From assembly GCF_038562415.1 (NCBI RefSeq), contig NZ_JBCFBA010000002.1:206232-270231 (forward strand): DNA of 64,000 bases, in the 5' to 3' direction. The translations under genes and the position numbers were made by a program. Positions within the stretch are counted from its first letter, which is position 1. The number at the start of each line of letters is the position of its first letter. The stretch comes from Solidesulfovibrio sp. (GTDB taxonomy: Bacteria > Desulfobacterota > Desulfovibrionia > Desulfovibrionales > Desulfovibrionaceae). Under the pieces are notes generated by a model. It saw only the letters and a list, made by a program, of their open reading frames with translations. It made no database searches and was not told where the DNA came from. Positions 27,401 through 34,812 of the stretch are shown here, piece after piece.

Positions 27401-27651
27401 GCCTGGCCGGCGCCGAGGAACTGGCGGCCATGGACGACGCGGCCATCCTCGACCTGGTTTTCCGCGACGGCTTCACCTCGCGCCGCCTGGCCGGCGACCT
27501 GTCCGGGCGGGGCGTGGGGCTGGCGGCCGTGCGGGCCGAGGCCCGGCGCCTGGGCGGCACGGCCGTCATCGAGAACCAACCCGGCCAGGGCGCCCGGCTT
27601 GTCGTCGAGGTCCCCCTTGCGCCCTATGAAATACCCGTGGAGCCTGTATGA
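24445..27651 (+). CDS. Membrane CheA-like kinase with two periplasmic solute-binding domains
   Basis: A 1068-residue protein: signal peptide (to about 34), two tandem family 3 solute-binding domains (about 47-275 and 305-530), a membrane helix (about 542-562) and a PAS-like region (about 580-695). Next comes an Hpt domain with His757 in TVHTLKGLF, followed by a CheA-type HATPase (about 915-1068) with HAVRNAVDHGLEPPEER, DDGRGVD and GRGVGLAAVR. No CheW-like regulatory domain is visible. Domains of this type bind amino acids or similar ligands, so this looks like a transmembrane sensor in which a CheA-like Hpt/ATPase replaces the normal HisKA core. Start 24445 (MNRD) is preferred; two ATGs at 24427-24432 lack a ribosome site. 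The stop overlaps the cheX-like start as ATGA. Confidence 0.88.
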   Translation: MNRDRRSALFPRGWALLFVLALCGLALAGGVARAQPLELSAEEKAFIEAHPVIRYSDTDWRPLSIFDDGRMTGLFHDYYALISHKTGLAFQFETVGDGHDFQFVLDALREKRIDMIDGTGRTPDRATYALFVGPYLRFPLAIVSRDEATAYSLATLAGKKVAAGRGGTAYEYIRANGRDIELVPARDAAEALTLVALGQADAAVENLAVAAYAIRASGLTNVKISGQLDYTFDIYTLVRDDWPQLASILAKAQALVTEAERAALVAKWLPVYKDGAVNPEAVPAGDKGLAAGPAVALTEREREYLAGKKALAYCVDPDWAPVERIDENGRYVGIGSDFLKIIGERLGVPMVLVPTASWSQSLEAVKKRRCDFLPVAGDTKDRRRFLRFTSPYLRFPMVVATLSKAPYIEDPQSLAGKDVGVVNGYASLDILRAKYPGLKLKEVPSVDEGLKLVADGRLYGYIDTVPAISQALARGHFTDLKIAGRLDAHLDLSMASRDDEPELASLFQKAVNTLTKEESDAILKKWLAVTFEQGFDYALAWKTAGGAAVVLLVVVWWNRKLSRLNRALRQANEARDAASRRVAALLDNAGQGFLSVDRDGTVDPLYSAECRNLFGDDIAGRDVSLLLYPDDAAGRAAMAVNIRRVVDEPDDYRRDLYKSLMPAQIVRGGASLRLAYRSLSEDRLMFVITDVTGEVRLKDAVARERNRLACVVAAVREQRDFFDVLDAFAAFRRDGAAKAAAAPDDRVALDETYRTVHTLKGLFLQLECASVARALDALEDRLSRLRQGAGPVREDVVALLEEKDLDDALGLDLDVVREALGEAFFTRRGEVCLDGNLADALSGLAARLLGRRAALGFGEADVRLLLAARSLRFVDLRKLLSAYPRTALRLAEAQGKRLAPFGVEGDAVPVDPARHAALAKSLIHAVRNAVDHGLEPPEERERAGKDEAGRLTLRVEALSGAVRLVVADDGRGVDVGVVRNRAFELGLAGAEELAAMDDAAILDLVFRDGFTSRRLAGDLSGRGVGLAAVRAEARRLGGTAVIENQPGQGARLVVEVPLAPYEIPVEPV

Positions 27652-28169
27652 CCGAACAGTTGGACATCGGCGCCTTCCTGCGCGCCCTGACCGGACGCAC
27701 CGGGACGTTTTTCCGGGAAGAGCTCGGCATCGCCCTGGCGGCGCCGGCCTTTCAGATCGATGACGTGCAGAAACTCGATTTGCGCCATACCACGGCCATC
27801 ATGAGCGCCGCCGGCGAGCTCAAGCTCTACCTCGCCTACAGCTTCGACGCCGCCCTGCTCGACGCGGCCTTCGTCGCCTACACCAACGGCCTCGACATCG
27901 CCGAGGACGAGCGCGACGACGCCGTCCAGGAGACCGCCGGCGACATCATCAACATCGTGGTCGGCAACGCCCTGGCCGACATCGCCGCCGCCGGCCCGGC
28001 CATCGCCCTTTCCCCGCCCATCATCCTGACCGAGGCCAAGTCCGTCATGCGCCACCGGGCGGCCAAGTTCGCCTCGGCCGAACTGCGCGCCGCCGCCGGG
28101 GCGCTGAGCATCCACCTCATCGGGCCGGGCGAGCTGTTCAACGATACCCTGGATTACGTGAAGGAGTAG
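27648..28169 (+). CDS. CheX-like phosphatase domain protein
   Basis: A 173-residue CheX/CheC family protein. The signature helix reads ETAGDIINIVVGNALADI (about 95-112). In CheX the catalytic pair is E-x2-N; here D99-x2-N102 occupies it, so the acid is Asp rather than Glu, which may reduce or alter activity. A C-terminal LSPPIILTEAK block (about 121-131) is also typical. It probably dephosphorylates the CheY-like protein encoded 3 bp downstream. Coupled by ATGA overlap to the kinase. Confidence 0.85.
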   Translation: MTEQLDIGAFLRALTGRTGTFFREELGIALAAPAFQIDDVQKLDLRHTTAIMSAAGELKLYLAYSFDAALLDAAFVAYTNGLDIAEDERDDAVQETAGDIINIVVGNALADIAAAGPAIALSPPIILTEAKSVMRHRAAKFASAELRAAAGALSIHLIGPGELFNDTLDYVKE

Positions 28170-28172
28170 GGC

Positions 28173-28550
28173 ATGAGACCGCTTCGCATCATGGTGGTGG
28201 ACGACTCGGGGCTGACCGTCAAGAAGATGGTCAAGCTCCTGGAGGAGCTCGGCCACGAGGTGGCCGCCGTGGCCGCCACCGGCCAGCAGGCCGTGGACGA
28301 GTACGCCGCGGTGGCCCCGGACATGGTGGCCATGGACATCACCATGCCCGACCTCGACGGCATCGAGGCCACCCGGCGCATCATGGCCGCCGCCCCCGAC
28401 GCCCGCATCGTCATCGTCACCTCCCACGGCCAGGAGCAGATGGTCATGGACGCCATCGAAGCCGGGGCCAAGGGCTATATCCTCAAGCCCGTCAAACTGG
28501 AAAAGCTCAAGGAAACCCTGGAAACGGTCGCGGCCAAGTACCTGCCATGA
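28173..28550 (+). CDS. CheY-like response regulator
   Basis: A 125-residue single receiver domain: D10-D11 acidic pair, phosphoacceptor D55 in MVAMDITMPDLDG, Thr in IVIVTSHGQE, and Lys in KGYILKPVK. It is of the classic chemotaxis CheY type rather than the Rrf1-like type. The gene sits between the CheX-like protein and a PAS kinase, and its stop overlaps the next start (ATGA). It probably accepts phosphate from His757 of the upstream CheA-like kinase. Confidence 0.92.
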   Translation: MRPLRIMVVDDSGLTVKKMVKLLEELGHEVAAVAATGQQAVDEYAAVAPDMVAMDITMPDLDGIEATRRIMAAAPDARIVIVTSHGQEQMVMDAIEAGAKGYILKPVKLEKLKETLETVAAKYLP

Positions 28551-29698
28551 ACGCCTCCATGCTCGAAAGCACGCTGTTGCAGACGCATTTCGATGTCATC
28601 CCCTTCGGCATCTACGTCGTCGACGTGGCGACCCATGAGCTGGTCTTCGTCAACCGGCACTTCCGCGAGACCCTCGGCGCGGCCGAGGGGCGCCGGTGCC
28701 ACGAGGTCATCTTCGACGAACCCGTCCCCTGCCTGCACTGCCGCATTCCGGAACTGCTCACCGTCGCGGGGATGCCAAACGGCGTCACCGTGATCTACGA
28801 CCACTACAACGAGCGCGAGGAACACTGGTACCAGATGCAGGAAAAGACCATGGGCTGGCCCGATGGCCGGGTGGTCAAGTACGCCATCGCCGTGGATATT
28901 TCCGAGCTCAAGGACACCCAGAACCATCTGGCCGAGGCCCATGCCGAACTGGCCATCCGCAACAAGGAACTGGCGGCCCAGAACCGCATTCTCCAGGAAA
29001 ACATCGAACTGCGCGAACACGTCGAGCGCATCGCCCGGCATGACCTCAAGGCCCCGCTGTCGGCGCTCATCGGCCTGCCGCAGGTCCTGCTCGACAACTA
29101 CGACCTGCCCGAGGACGCCGCCAACGTCGTGCGGCTGATCGAACAGGCCGGCCATGCCATGCTGGACATGCTCAACCAGTCCCTGGTGCTTTATCGTCTG
29201 GAGACCGGCAGCTACGAGCTGGCGGCCAAGGCCCTGGATCTGGCCGATCTGGTGCGCCGCACCGCGGCCCGGCTGTCCACCATGGCCGTGGCCAGGCGTC
29301 GGGCCATCCGCCTGACCCGGCGGGGCCGGCCCCTGGCCCCGGACGAGACCTTCGCCATCGCCGGGGACGAACTGCTCCTCGGCCCCATGCTGCAAAACCT
29401 GCTGGTCAACGCCCTGGAGGCCGCCCCGGCCGGGGGCGAGGTGGGTGTCGACCTGGGCGAGGACAACGGCCACGTCCGGCTGGCCCTGTCCAACGAGGGC
29501 GAGGTGCCGCCGCCCATCCGGTCGCGCATGTTCGAGAAGTACGTCACCATGGGCAAGCGGGGCGGTACGGGCCTTGGCGCCTATTCCGCCTCCCTGGCCG
29601 CCCGGGCCCACGGCGGGCGCATCGAGCTTGACGCCGACAACCCCGGCCGCACCACGGTCACGGTGGTGCTGCCGCGCCGGCCCGGGGGCGCGCCATGA
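28547..29698 (+). CDS. Soluble PAS histidine kinase
   Basis: A 383-residue protein: PAS (about 10-122) with cysteines C51, C62 and C65 in C-X10-PC-X2-C, a coiled coil (about 123-160), an H-box with His165 in RHDLKAPLSALIG, and HATPase ending in GTGLGAYSASLAARAHGG. The PAS domain is strikingly similar to that of the next gene (shared VIPFGIYVVDV, HWYQMQ, WPDGRVVKY-IAVDIS-LKDTQN-LAEAHAELA), indicating a duplication with exchange of the output domain. It is cytoplasmic, and ATGA overlaps exist on both sides. Confidence 0.9.
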   Translation: MNASMLESTLLQTHFDVIPFGIYVVDVATHELVFVNRHFRETLGAAEGRRCHEVIFDEPVPCLHCRIPELLTVAGMPNGVTVIYDHYNEREEHWYQMQEKTMGWPDGRVVKYAIAVDISELKDTQNHLAEAHAELAIRNKELAAQNRILQENIELREHVERIARHDLKAPLSALIGLPQVLLDNYDLPEDAANVVRLIEQAGHAMLDMLNQSLVLYRLETGSYELAAKALDLADLVRRTAARLSTMAVARRRAIRLTRRGRPLAPDETFAIAGDELLLGPMLQNLLVNALEAAPAGGEVGVDLGEDNGHVRLALSNEGEVPPPIRSRMFEKYVTMGKRGGTGLGAYSASLAARAHGGRIELDADNPGRTTVTVVLPRRPGGAP

Positions 29699-30594
29699 TG
29701 GAAAACGCGCTTTTCGAGAGCCATTTCGACCTCATCCCCTTCGGCATCTACGTGGTGGACGTGGTCTCCTACACGCTCATCCACAGCAACCGGGCCTTCC
29801 GCGAACGCTTTGGCGACCATGCCGGCCGGACCTGCCACAAGGTCCTGTACGAGCGCGACACGCCTTGCGACTATTGCCGCATGGCCGAGCTGCTCGGCCC
29901 GGACGGCCGCCCGGGCGGCAATACCGTGGTTTTCGAGCACTTCAACGAAGTCGACGACCGCTGGTATCAGATGCAGATCCGGGCCATGACCTGGCCCGAC
30001 GGCCGGGTGGTCAAGTATTCCATCGCCGTGGACATCTCGGCCCTCAAGGACACGCAAAACCGCCTGGCCGAGGCCCATGCCGAGCTGGCGCTCAAAAACA
30101 TCGAACTGACCCGCCTGTCCACCACGGACATGCTGACCGGGCTGGCCAACCGGCAGCGCATCGATGCGCTGCTCACGTCGGAACTGGCCGCCCTGGCCGG
30201 GGACGGCCGGCCCTTGAGCCTGGTCATGCTGGATATCGACCGCTTCAAGGACATCAACGACCGCCACGGCCATCTGCGCGGCGACGCGGTGCTGATCGCC
30301 CTGGCCGGGCTGTTGCGGGAGCGCTGCCCCGCCGGCTGCACCGCCGGGCGTTGGGGCGGGGAGGAGTTCCTGCTGCTGTGCCCGGGCCTGTCCCTGGAAG
30401 CGGCCTCCAACCTGGCCGAGGGCCTGCGCGAGGCGGTCATGGCGTTACGCCTTCCCGGCCTCGCCGGCGTGACCTGCAGCTTCGGCGTGACCCTGGCCCG
30501 GCCCGGCGAGGGCGGCGAACGCTGCATGGCCCGGGTGGACCGGGCCCTTTACGCGGCCAAGGATCTTGGCCGCAACCGGGTCGAGGCCCGTTGA
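29695..30594 (+). CDS. PAS-GGDEF diguanylate cyclase
   Basis: A 299-residue protein: PAS (about 7-118) with C47, C58 and C61 in the same C-X10-PC-X2-C pattern as its neighbour, then GGDEF (about 135-297). The active-site loop is GGEEF (221-225), and the substrate-binding MLDIDRFKDINDRHGH is intact, so c-di-GMP synthesis is expected. The residues before the loop do not give an RxxD inhibitory site. It is the final gene of the coupled operon, so c-di-GMP is probably one output of the pathway. A weak hairpin with a T-rich tail (30594-30619) follows the stop. Confidence 0.92.
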   Translation: MMENALFESHFDLIPFGIYVVDVVSYTLIHSNRAFRERFGDHAGRTCHKVLYERDTPCDYCRMAELLGPDGRPGGNTVVFEHFNEVDDRWYQMQIRAMTWPDGRVVKYSIAVDISALKDTQNRLAEAHAELALKNIELTRLSTTDMLTGLANRQRIDALLTSELAALAGDGRPLSLVMLDIDRFKDINDRHGHLRGDAVLIALAGLLRERCPAGCTAGRWGGEEFLLLCPGLSLEAASNLAEGLREAVMALRLPGLAGVTCSFGVTLARPGEGGERCMARVDRALYAAKDLGRNRVEAR

Positions 30595-30913
30595 CGCCGC
30601 CTGGCGTTTGTCACGTTTTTACACGCCCCTTCAAAATCCCTGCCGCCCGTCAAGGCACGCCGAGCGGGCTATTTCCCCATCGCGTCCATGGTGCAGGCCG
30701 GGCCGACGTCCGAGGCGTTCGTGGGCTGGTCCCTGTTTGGGTGGGGACTTTTCACGTTTTTCTTGTCCCTGGAAATCTTGAAGGCCAATTTCGTGCTGCA
30801 AAGGGACTGGCCGGAGTCCCCGGCCATCGGCCCTCCGGCCGGCTTCGGCCTGGAAATTCCGACCCGAACCGGGTATGGCAGCAGCGGGCCGCCAACCGGC
30901 CGACCGAGGTTCC
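30595..30913. other. Intergenic stretch without a recognisable gene
   Basis: A 319-bp gap between the GGDEF gene and eboD. Its start holds a weak terminator-like element (acgcc/ggcgt stem at 30594-30607, then a T-run near 30615). The middle is moderately AT-rich (30720-30800) and may carry the eboD promoter, but I could not pick a convincing -35/-10 pair. No RNA gene or repeat was seen. Confidence 0.5.
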
Positions 30914-32074
30914 ATGACCCAGACGTTTACGCAGCGCATCGCGCTCGATTTCGCCTTTCCCGTCGTTTTCACCCGTCACGCCCTCGACCCGGCCAATCCC
31001 GTCCTGGCCGAGACGCTCCTGGCCGCCGGCCCTGGGCCGCACCGCCTGGCCGTGGTGGTGGACGGCGGATTGGCCGCGGCCGACCCGGGCCTGCCGGGCC
31101 GGCTGGACACCTATGTGCGCGCCCATGCCGACGCGGCCGTGCTGGCCGCGCCACCGCTGCTGGTGGCGGGCGGGGAGCGGGCCAAGGCGGATTTTGCCGT
31201 GCTCGAGGCCGTGTGGCGCCTGACCTTCGAGGCCAGGCTGTGCCGCCAGTCGTTCCTGCTGGCCATCGGCGGCGGGGCGGTCCTGGACGCGGCCGGCTTC
31301 GCCGCGGCCACGGCCCATCGGGGCGTGCGCCTGGTGCGCATGCCGTCCACGGCCCTTGGCCAGAACGACGCCGGCGTGGGCGTCAAAAACGGCGTCAACG
31401 CCTTTGGCCGCAAGAACTACCTGGGCACGTTCGCGCCGCCCTATGCCGTCATCAACGATCACGCCCTGCTTGCCAGCCTGCCCGAGCGCGACCGCCGGGC
31501 CGGGCTGGCCGAGGCGGTCAAGGTGGCGGCCCTGCGCGACGCGGCGTTTTTCGCCAGGCTCGTGGAGCTTGCCCCGCGCCTGGCCGTCCTCGACGACGAC
31601 GCCCTGGAGGAGGCCGACCGGCGCTGCGCCCTGGCCCACCTGGCCCACATCGCCGGCGGCGGCGACCCCTTCGAGTTCGGTTCGGCCAGGCCGCTCGATT
31701 TCGGCCACTGGGCCGCCCACGCCCTGGAAGAGGCGACGGGCGGGGCGCTGCGCCACGGCGAGGCCGTGGCCGTGGGCCTGGCCCTGGACACGGTCTATTC
31801 CGGCCTGGTCGGGCTTGCCGACGCGGCGACGGTCGAGGCCGTGCTGTCGCTTTGCCGCGCGTTGCGCCTGGCCGTGTGGCATCCGGCCCTGGACGGCCTT
31901 GCCATGCCGGCGGCGGTGGAGGCGTTTCGCGAACACCTGGGCGGCCGGCTGCACCTGAGCCTTTTGACCGGCATCGGCTGCCGCGTCGAGGTCCACGAGG
32001 TGGATTTCGCCCGCATGGGACAGGCCCGGGACAGGCTGCGCCGGGCCGGCGCCCCCGGCGGACGGCAACCCTGA
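30914..32074 (+). CDS. eboD: EboD-like 3-dehydroquinate synthase homologue
   Basis: A 386-residue sugar-phosphate cyclase fold protein. It shows the NAD-binding GGGAVLD block (about 119-125) and the MPSTALGQNDAGVGVKNGVNAFGRKN stretch (about 144-169). Candidate metal ligands are present: the Glu of GLAEAVKVA, His in DFGHWAAHALE and His in RHGEAVAVG. It differs from AroB in the substrate-loop wording and matches EboD, part of the ebo/EDB cluster of cyanobacteria and other bacteria that is linked to export or processing of secondary metabolites. The next gene is eboE, which supports this over a housekeeping aroB. A gagg site precedes the ATG. Confidence 0.82.
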   Translation: MTQTFTQRIALDFAFPVVFTRHALDPANPVLAETLLAAGPGPHRLAVVVDGGLAAADPGLPGRLDTYVRAHADAAVLAAPPLLVAGGERAKADFAVLEAVWRLTFEARLCRQSFLLAIGGGAVLDAAGFAAATAHRGVRLVRMPSTALGQNDAGVGVKNGVNAFGRKNYLGTFAPPYAVINDHALLASLPERDRRAGLAEAVKVAALRDAAFFARLVELAPRLAVLDDDALEEADRRCALAHLAHIAGGGDPFEFGSARPLDFGHWAAHALEEATGGALRHGEAVAVGLALDTVYSGLVGLADAATVEAVLSLCRALRLAVWHPALDGLAMPAAVEAFREHLGGRLHLSLLTGIGCRVEVHEVDFARMGQARDRLRRAGAPGGRQP

Positions 32075-32123
32075 CACCCGGGCGGCCGGCCCGTCACGGC
32101 CGGCGCGGGGACGGAGGACGGGC

Positions 32124-33275
32124 ATGGAGGCCACGGGCGGTTGCGATTTCCGGCATCCGGTCACCTACTGCACCAACATCCATCCGGGCGAGACCCTGGA
32201 CGAGGTGCGCCGGGGTCTGGCCGCGCAGGCCACGCGGGTCCGGGCGGCCCTCTCGCCCGAGGCGCCGTTTCCCCTGGGCCTGCGCCTGTCGGGCCGGGCC
32301 AGCCTGGAACTGGCAACCGGGGACGCCGCGGCGCGGTTTGGCGCCTGGCTTGCCGCCAACGGCTTCTCCGTGCCGACCATAAACGCCTTTCCCTACGGCC
32401 GGTTCCACCACGCGCCGGTCAAGGAGGCGGTCTACCTGCCGGACTGGCGCGATCCCGAGCGCCTGGCCTACACGGTGCGCCTGGCCCGGGTGCTGGCCGG
32501 CTGGCTGCCCGAGGGCGGGACGGGCTCGCTGTCCACGGTGCCGGTGGGGTTTCGCCGGGGCTTTCCCGAGGCCGACCTGCCGGCGGCCCTGGCCAACATG
32601 CGCCTGGCCCTCGAGGCCTTGCGGACGATCTTCCGGGACACGGGCCGGCGGCTGCGGCTGGCCGTGGAACCCGAGCCGGGCTGCCTGGTCGAGACCACGC
32701 CGCAGTTCGTGGCGCTGTGCGACCGCCTCGACCCCGACGGCGAGTACCGGGCGCATCTGGGCATCTGCTACGACTGCTGCCACCAGGCCCTGCAGTACGA
32801 GGACCCGCGCCGGTCCCTGGCCCGGCTGGCCTCGGCCGGGCTCACGGTTGCCCATGTCCAGGTCTCCTCGGCCCTGCACCTCGAGGGCGGCGACTTGGCG
32901 CGCCTGTCCCGCTTCGTGGAACCCGTCTATCTGCACCAGGCTGTGGCCAGACTGCACGACGGCCGTCTAGTTCGGTTCGACGACTTGCAGCTTGCCCTAT
33001 CCGCAAGGCTTTCCGACGTAGAATCCTGGCGTGTGCATTTTCATTTGCCCGTCTTTTTGCGGGAACTTCCCGACTGTGGCACGACACAGCCTTTTTTGAA
33101 GGCAATATTGCCCCTTTTTTCGGCGGATGCCCTTCTGGAAGTCGAGACATACACCTGGAGTGTTTTGCCGGACGACCTCAGGACAACGGATGTGGCCGAC
33201 TCCATCTGTCGTGAAATCCGTTGGGTGCGCCAGGCCAGGCAGGCGGGCCTTGACGTTGCCGGGACGCCTTATTAA
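32124..33275 (+). CDS. eboE: EboE-like TIM-barrel metabolite traffic protein
   Basis: A 383-residue TIM-barrel (xylose isomerase-like) protein. It opens with HPVTYCTNIHPGETLDEV, typical of EboE, then FPYGRFHHAPVKEAVYLPDW (about 92-111) and the metal-binding style LGICYDCCHQALQYEDP (about 212-228). Its role in the ebo pathway is unknown; mutants in other organisms mis-localise precursors. A ggagga site precedes the ATG, 49 bp after eboD. The last 300 bp (from about 32960) are less GC-rich and more irregular in codon use than the rest of the gene, although the reading frame stays intact. Confidence 0.82.
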   Translation: MEATGGCDFRHPVTYCTNIHPGETLDEVRRGLAAQATRVRAALSPEAPFPLGLRLSGRASLELATGDAAARFGAWLAANGFSVPTINAFPYGRFHHAPVKEAVYLPDWRDPERLAYTVRLARVLAGWLPEGGTGSLSTVPVGFRRGFPEADLPAALANMRLALEALRTIFRDTGRRLRLAVEPEPGCLVETTPQFVALCDRLDPDGEYRAHLGICYDCCHQALQYEDPRRSLARLASAGLTVAHVQVSSALHLEGGDLARLSRFVEPVYLHQAVARLHDGRLVRFDDLQLALSARLSDVESWRVHFHLPVFLRELPDCGTTQPFLKAILPLFSADALLEVETYTWSVLPDDLRTTDVADSICREIRWVRQARQAGLDVAGTPY

Positions 33276-33354
33276 TTGCAGTCCAAGGAACGAGAAGCCG
33301 ACGCGCCGGGTGGCGCGGCAACCGCATCGCCGGATATCCCGGCCCGGAGACGCC

Positions 33355-34803
33355 ATGAACGCCCGCAAGCACTTTGTCCGGACGGTCGCCCTGTTGCTTG
33401 GCGCGCTTTTCTGGATGCCCGCCGCCCTTCCGGCGGCGACCAGCGGCACCCAACTGTCGACGACCAGCGACACGGACTATCAGACGGCCCTGGCCGCCAT
33501 CGACGCCCAGGACTATAATACGGCGCTCGTTTCCCTCAACCAGGCCCTGACGACCAACCAGAACAACGGCTACGTCTATCTGGTGCGGGCCAGGCTCGAC
33601 CTGCTCTACTATCTGTCGTCCAATGCCGTTTCCGACGCCGTGACGGCCGTTTCCCTGCTGCGTTCCTCGGACATCTGCGACCAGTTCCTGGCCGAGAACA
33701 GCCCGTTGCTCCTCTATACCACGAGTCCTTCCTCTTACGGCCTGACCGGGCTTTCCTCCTACGGCAGCATCCTGAACCTGACCACGATATCCGGGTATCC
33801 GTCTTCCACCGCCACGACCGCCACGGGTACGGCAGGTTCCTCGACGACAGGCACGACCACGACGGGGACATCGACCACGACGACGGGGACCACCTCCTCG
33901 ACCACCGGGACCGCTTCCTCCTCCAAGTCCACGACATCGTCCACGTCTTCCCTGTTCACCTCCTCCAAGGGCAGCCAAAACCTCCCCGTGGCCGAGGACT
34001 TGACGGACAAGGACAAGCAGAAAAATGAGACGATGAACGAATACAACGAGATGCTGACGCAGATGAACCTGTATACGGCTTTTTGCGGCGGCATCTATCT
34101 CAACAACCTGACGAGCCTGGTGGAGGGCTACACCCTGGTGGGCAAGGGCTACCTGCTCGGCACCAGTTATGCCCAGGCCCAGCAGGGCTTCGCCGCCGCC
34201 CTGGCCCTGGATGACGACGACGCCAAGGCCGTGGCCGGGCTGGGTCTGGCCTACCTGGGGCAGGGCGCCTCGTCGGCGGCGTTGTCGGAACTCAATCTGG
34301 CCGTGGGCTACGCCCCCCAGGAACCGGCCGTGTACGTGGCCCGGGGAGCCTACTGGGTCAGTGTCGGCGACTGGGGCCGGGCCAACGAGGAGTACGAGGC
34401 GGCCCTGGCCCTGGATGCGTCCTATCTGCCGGCCTATGCCAGCCTCGGCCTGTTGCGGGCCTTGCAGGGAAACAACCAATCCGCTGTGGAGGCCTACGAC
34501 AAGGCCCTTTCCATCAATGCCAACTACGTGGTGGCCCTGGTCGGCCGGGCGGCGGCCTGGACCGCCCTGGCCGCCGCGACCTCCAATGCGAGTCAGGCCG
34601 CGACCTACCAGCAGAATGCCCAAAACGATCTGAATCAGGCCCAGAAGCTGCAGCAAAACGTCACCAGTTCCGCCACCGCGACGTATTCCTCCTCCACGTC
34701 GTGGCTCGGCGGCTATACGCCCACGACCACCACGACGCCCACGACCACCACGACCACCACGACGACTACGCTCACCACGCCGACGATCGGCACGTTCTAT
34801 TGA
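33355..34803 (+). CDS. Exported TPR protein with Thr/Ser-rich linkers
   Basis: A 482-residue protein with a Sec signal peptide (MNARKHFVRTVALLLGALFW, Ala-x-Ala cleavage near 28). One TPR-like pair (about 40-75) is followed by a Thr/Ser low-complexity linker (about 155-205), a helical part, and three or four TPR units (about 265-430). The C-terminal tail is almost all Thr and Pro before ending GTFY. The low-complexity DNA (33820-33960 and 34720-34790) is built of acc/acg codon repeats. Such linkers are common in secreted or surface proteins. It converges with gspM, only 9 bp away, but is on the opposite strand. Function unknown; it might be an envelope assembly factor or a T2SS client. Confidence 0.72.
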   Translation: MNARKHFVRTVALLLGALFWMPAALPAATSGTQLSTTSDTDYQTALAAIDAQDYNTALVSLNQALTTNQNNGYVYLVRARLDLLYYLSSNAVSDAVTAVSLLRSSDICDQFLAENSPLLLYTTSPSSYGLTGLSSYGSILNLTTISGYPSSTATTATGTAGSSTTGTTTTGTSTTTTGTTSSTTGTASSSKSTTSSTSSLFTSSKGSQNLPVAEDLTDKDKQKNETMNEYNEMLTQMNLYTAFCGGIYLNNLTSLVEGYTLVGKGYLLGTSYAQAQQGFAAALALDDDDAKAVAGLGLAYLGQGASSAALSELNLAVGYAPQEPAVYVARGAYWVSVGDWGRANEEYEAALALDASYLPAYASLGLLRALQGNNQSAVEAYDKALSINANYVVALVGRAAAWTALAAATSNASQAATYQQNAQNDLNQAQKLQQNVTSSATATYSSSTSWLGGYTPTTTTTPTTTTTTTTTTLTTPTIGTFY

Positions 34804-34812
34804 GGCCGCGCC

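Noticed and set aside
24412-27579. A 1055-codon open frame antisense to the CheA-like kinase, and similar long antisense frames such as 15107-17254 and 4402-6258
   Set aside because: They mirror well-recognised genes on the other strand, have Gly/Ala/Arg/His-rich nonsense composition and no domain; this is the usual effect of high GC with few stop codons.
30914-32074. Housekeeping 3-dehydroquinate synthase (aroB)
   Set aside because: The adjacent eboE-like gene and the altered substrate loop favour EboD; no other shikimate gene is near.
33820-33960. Repeat array or CRISPR in the acc/acg-rich stretch
   Set aside because: Irregular codon-level repeats inside a continuous reading frame, with no spacer-repeat periodicity; it encodes a Thr/Ser linker.
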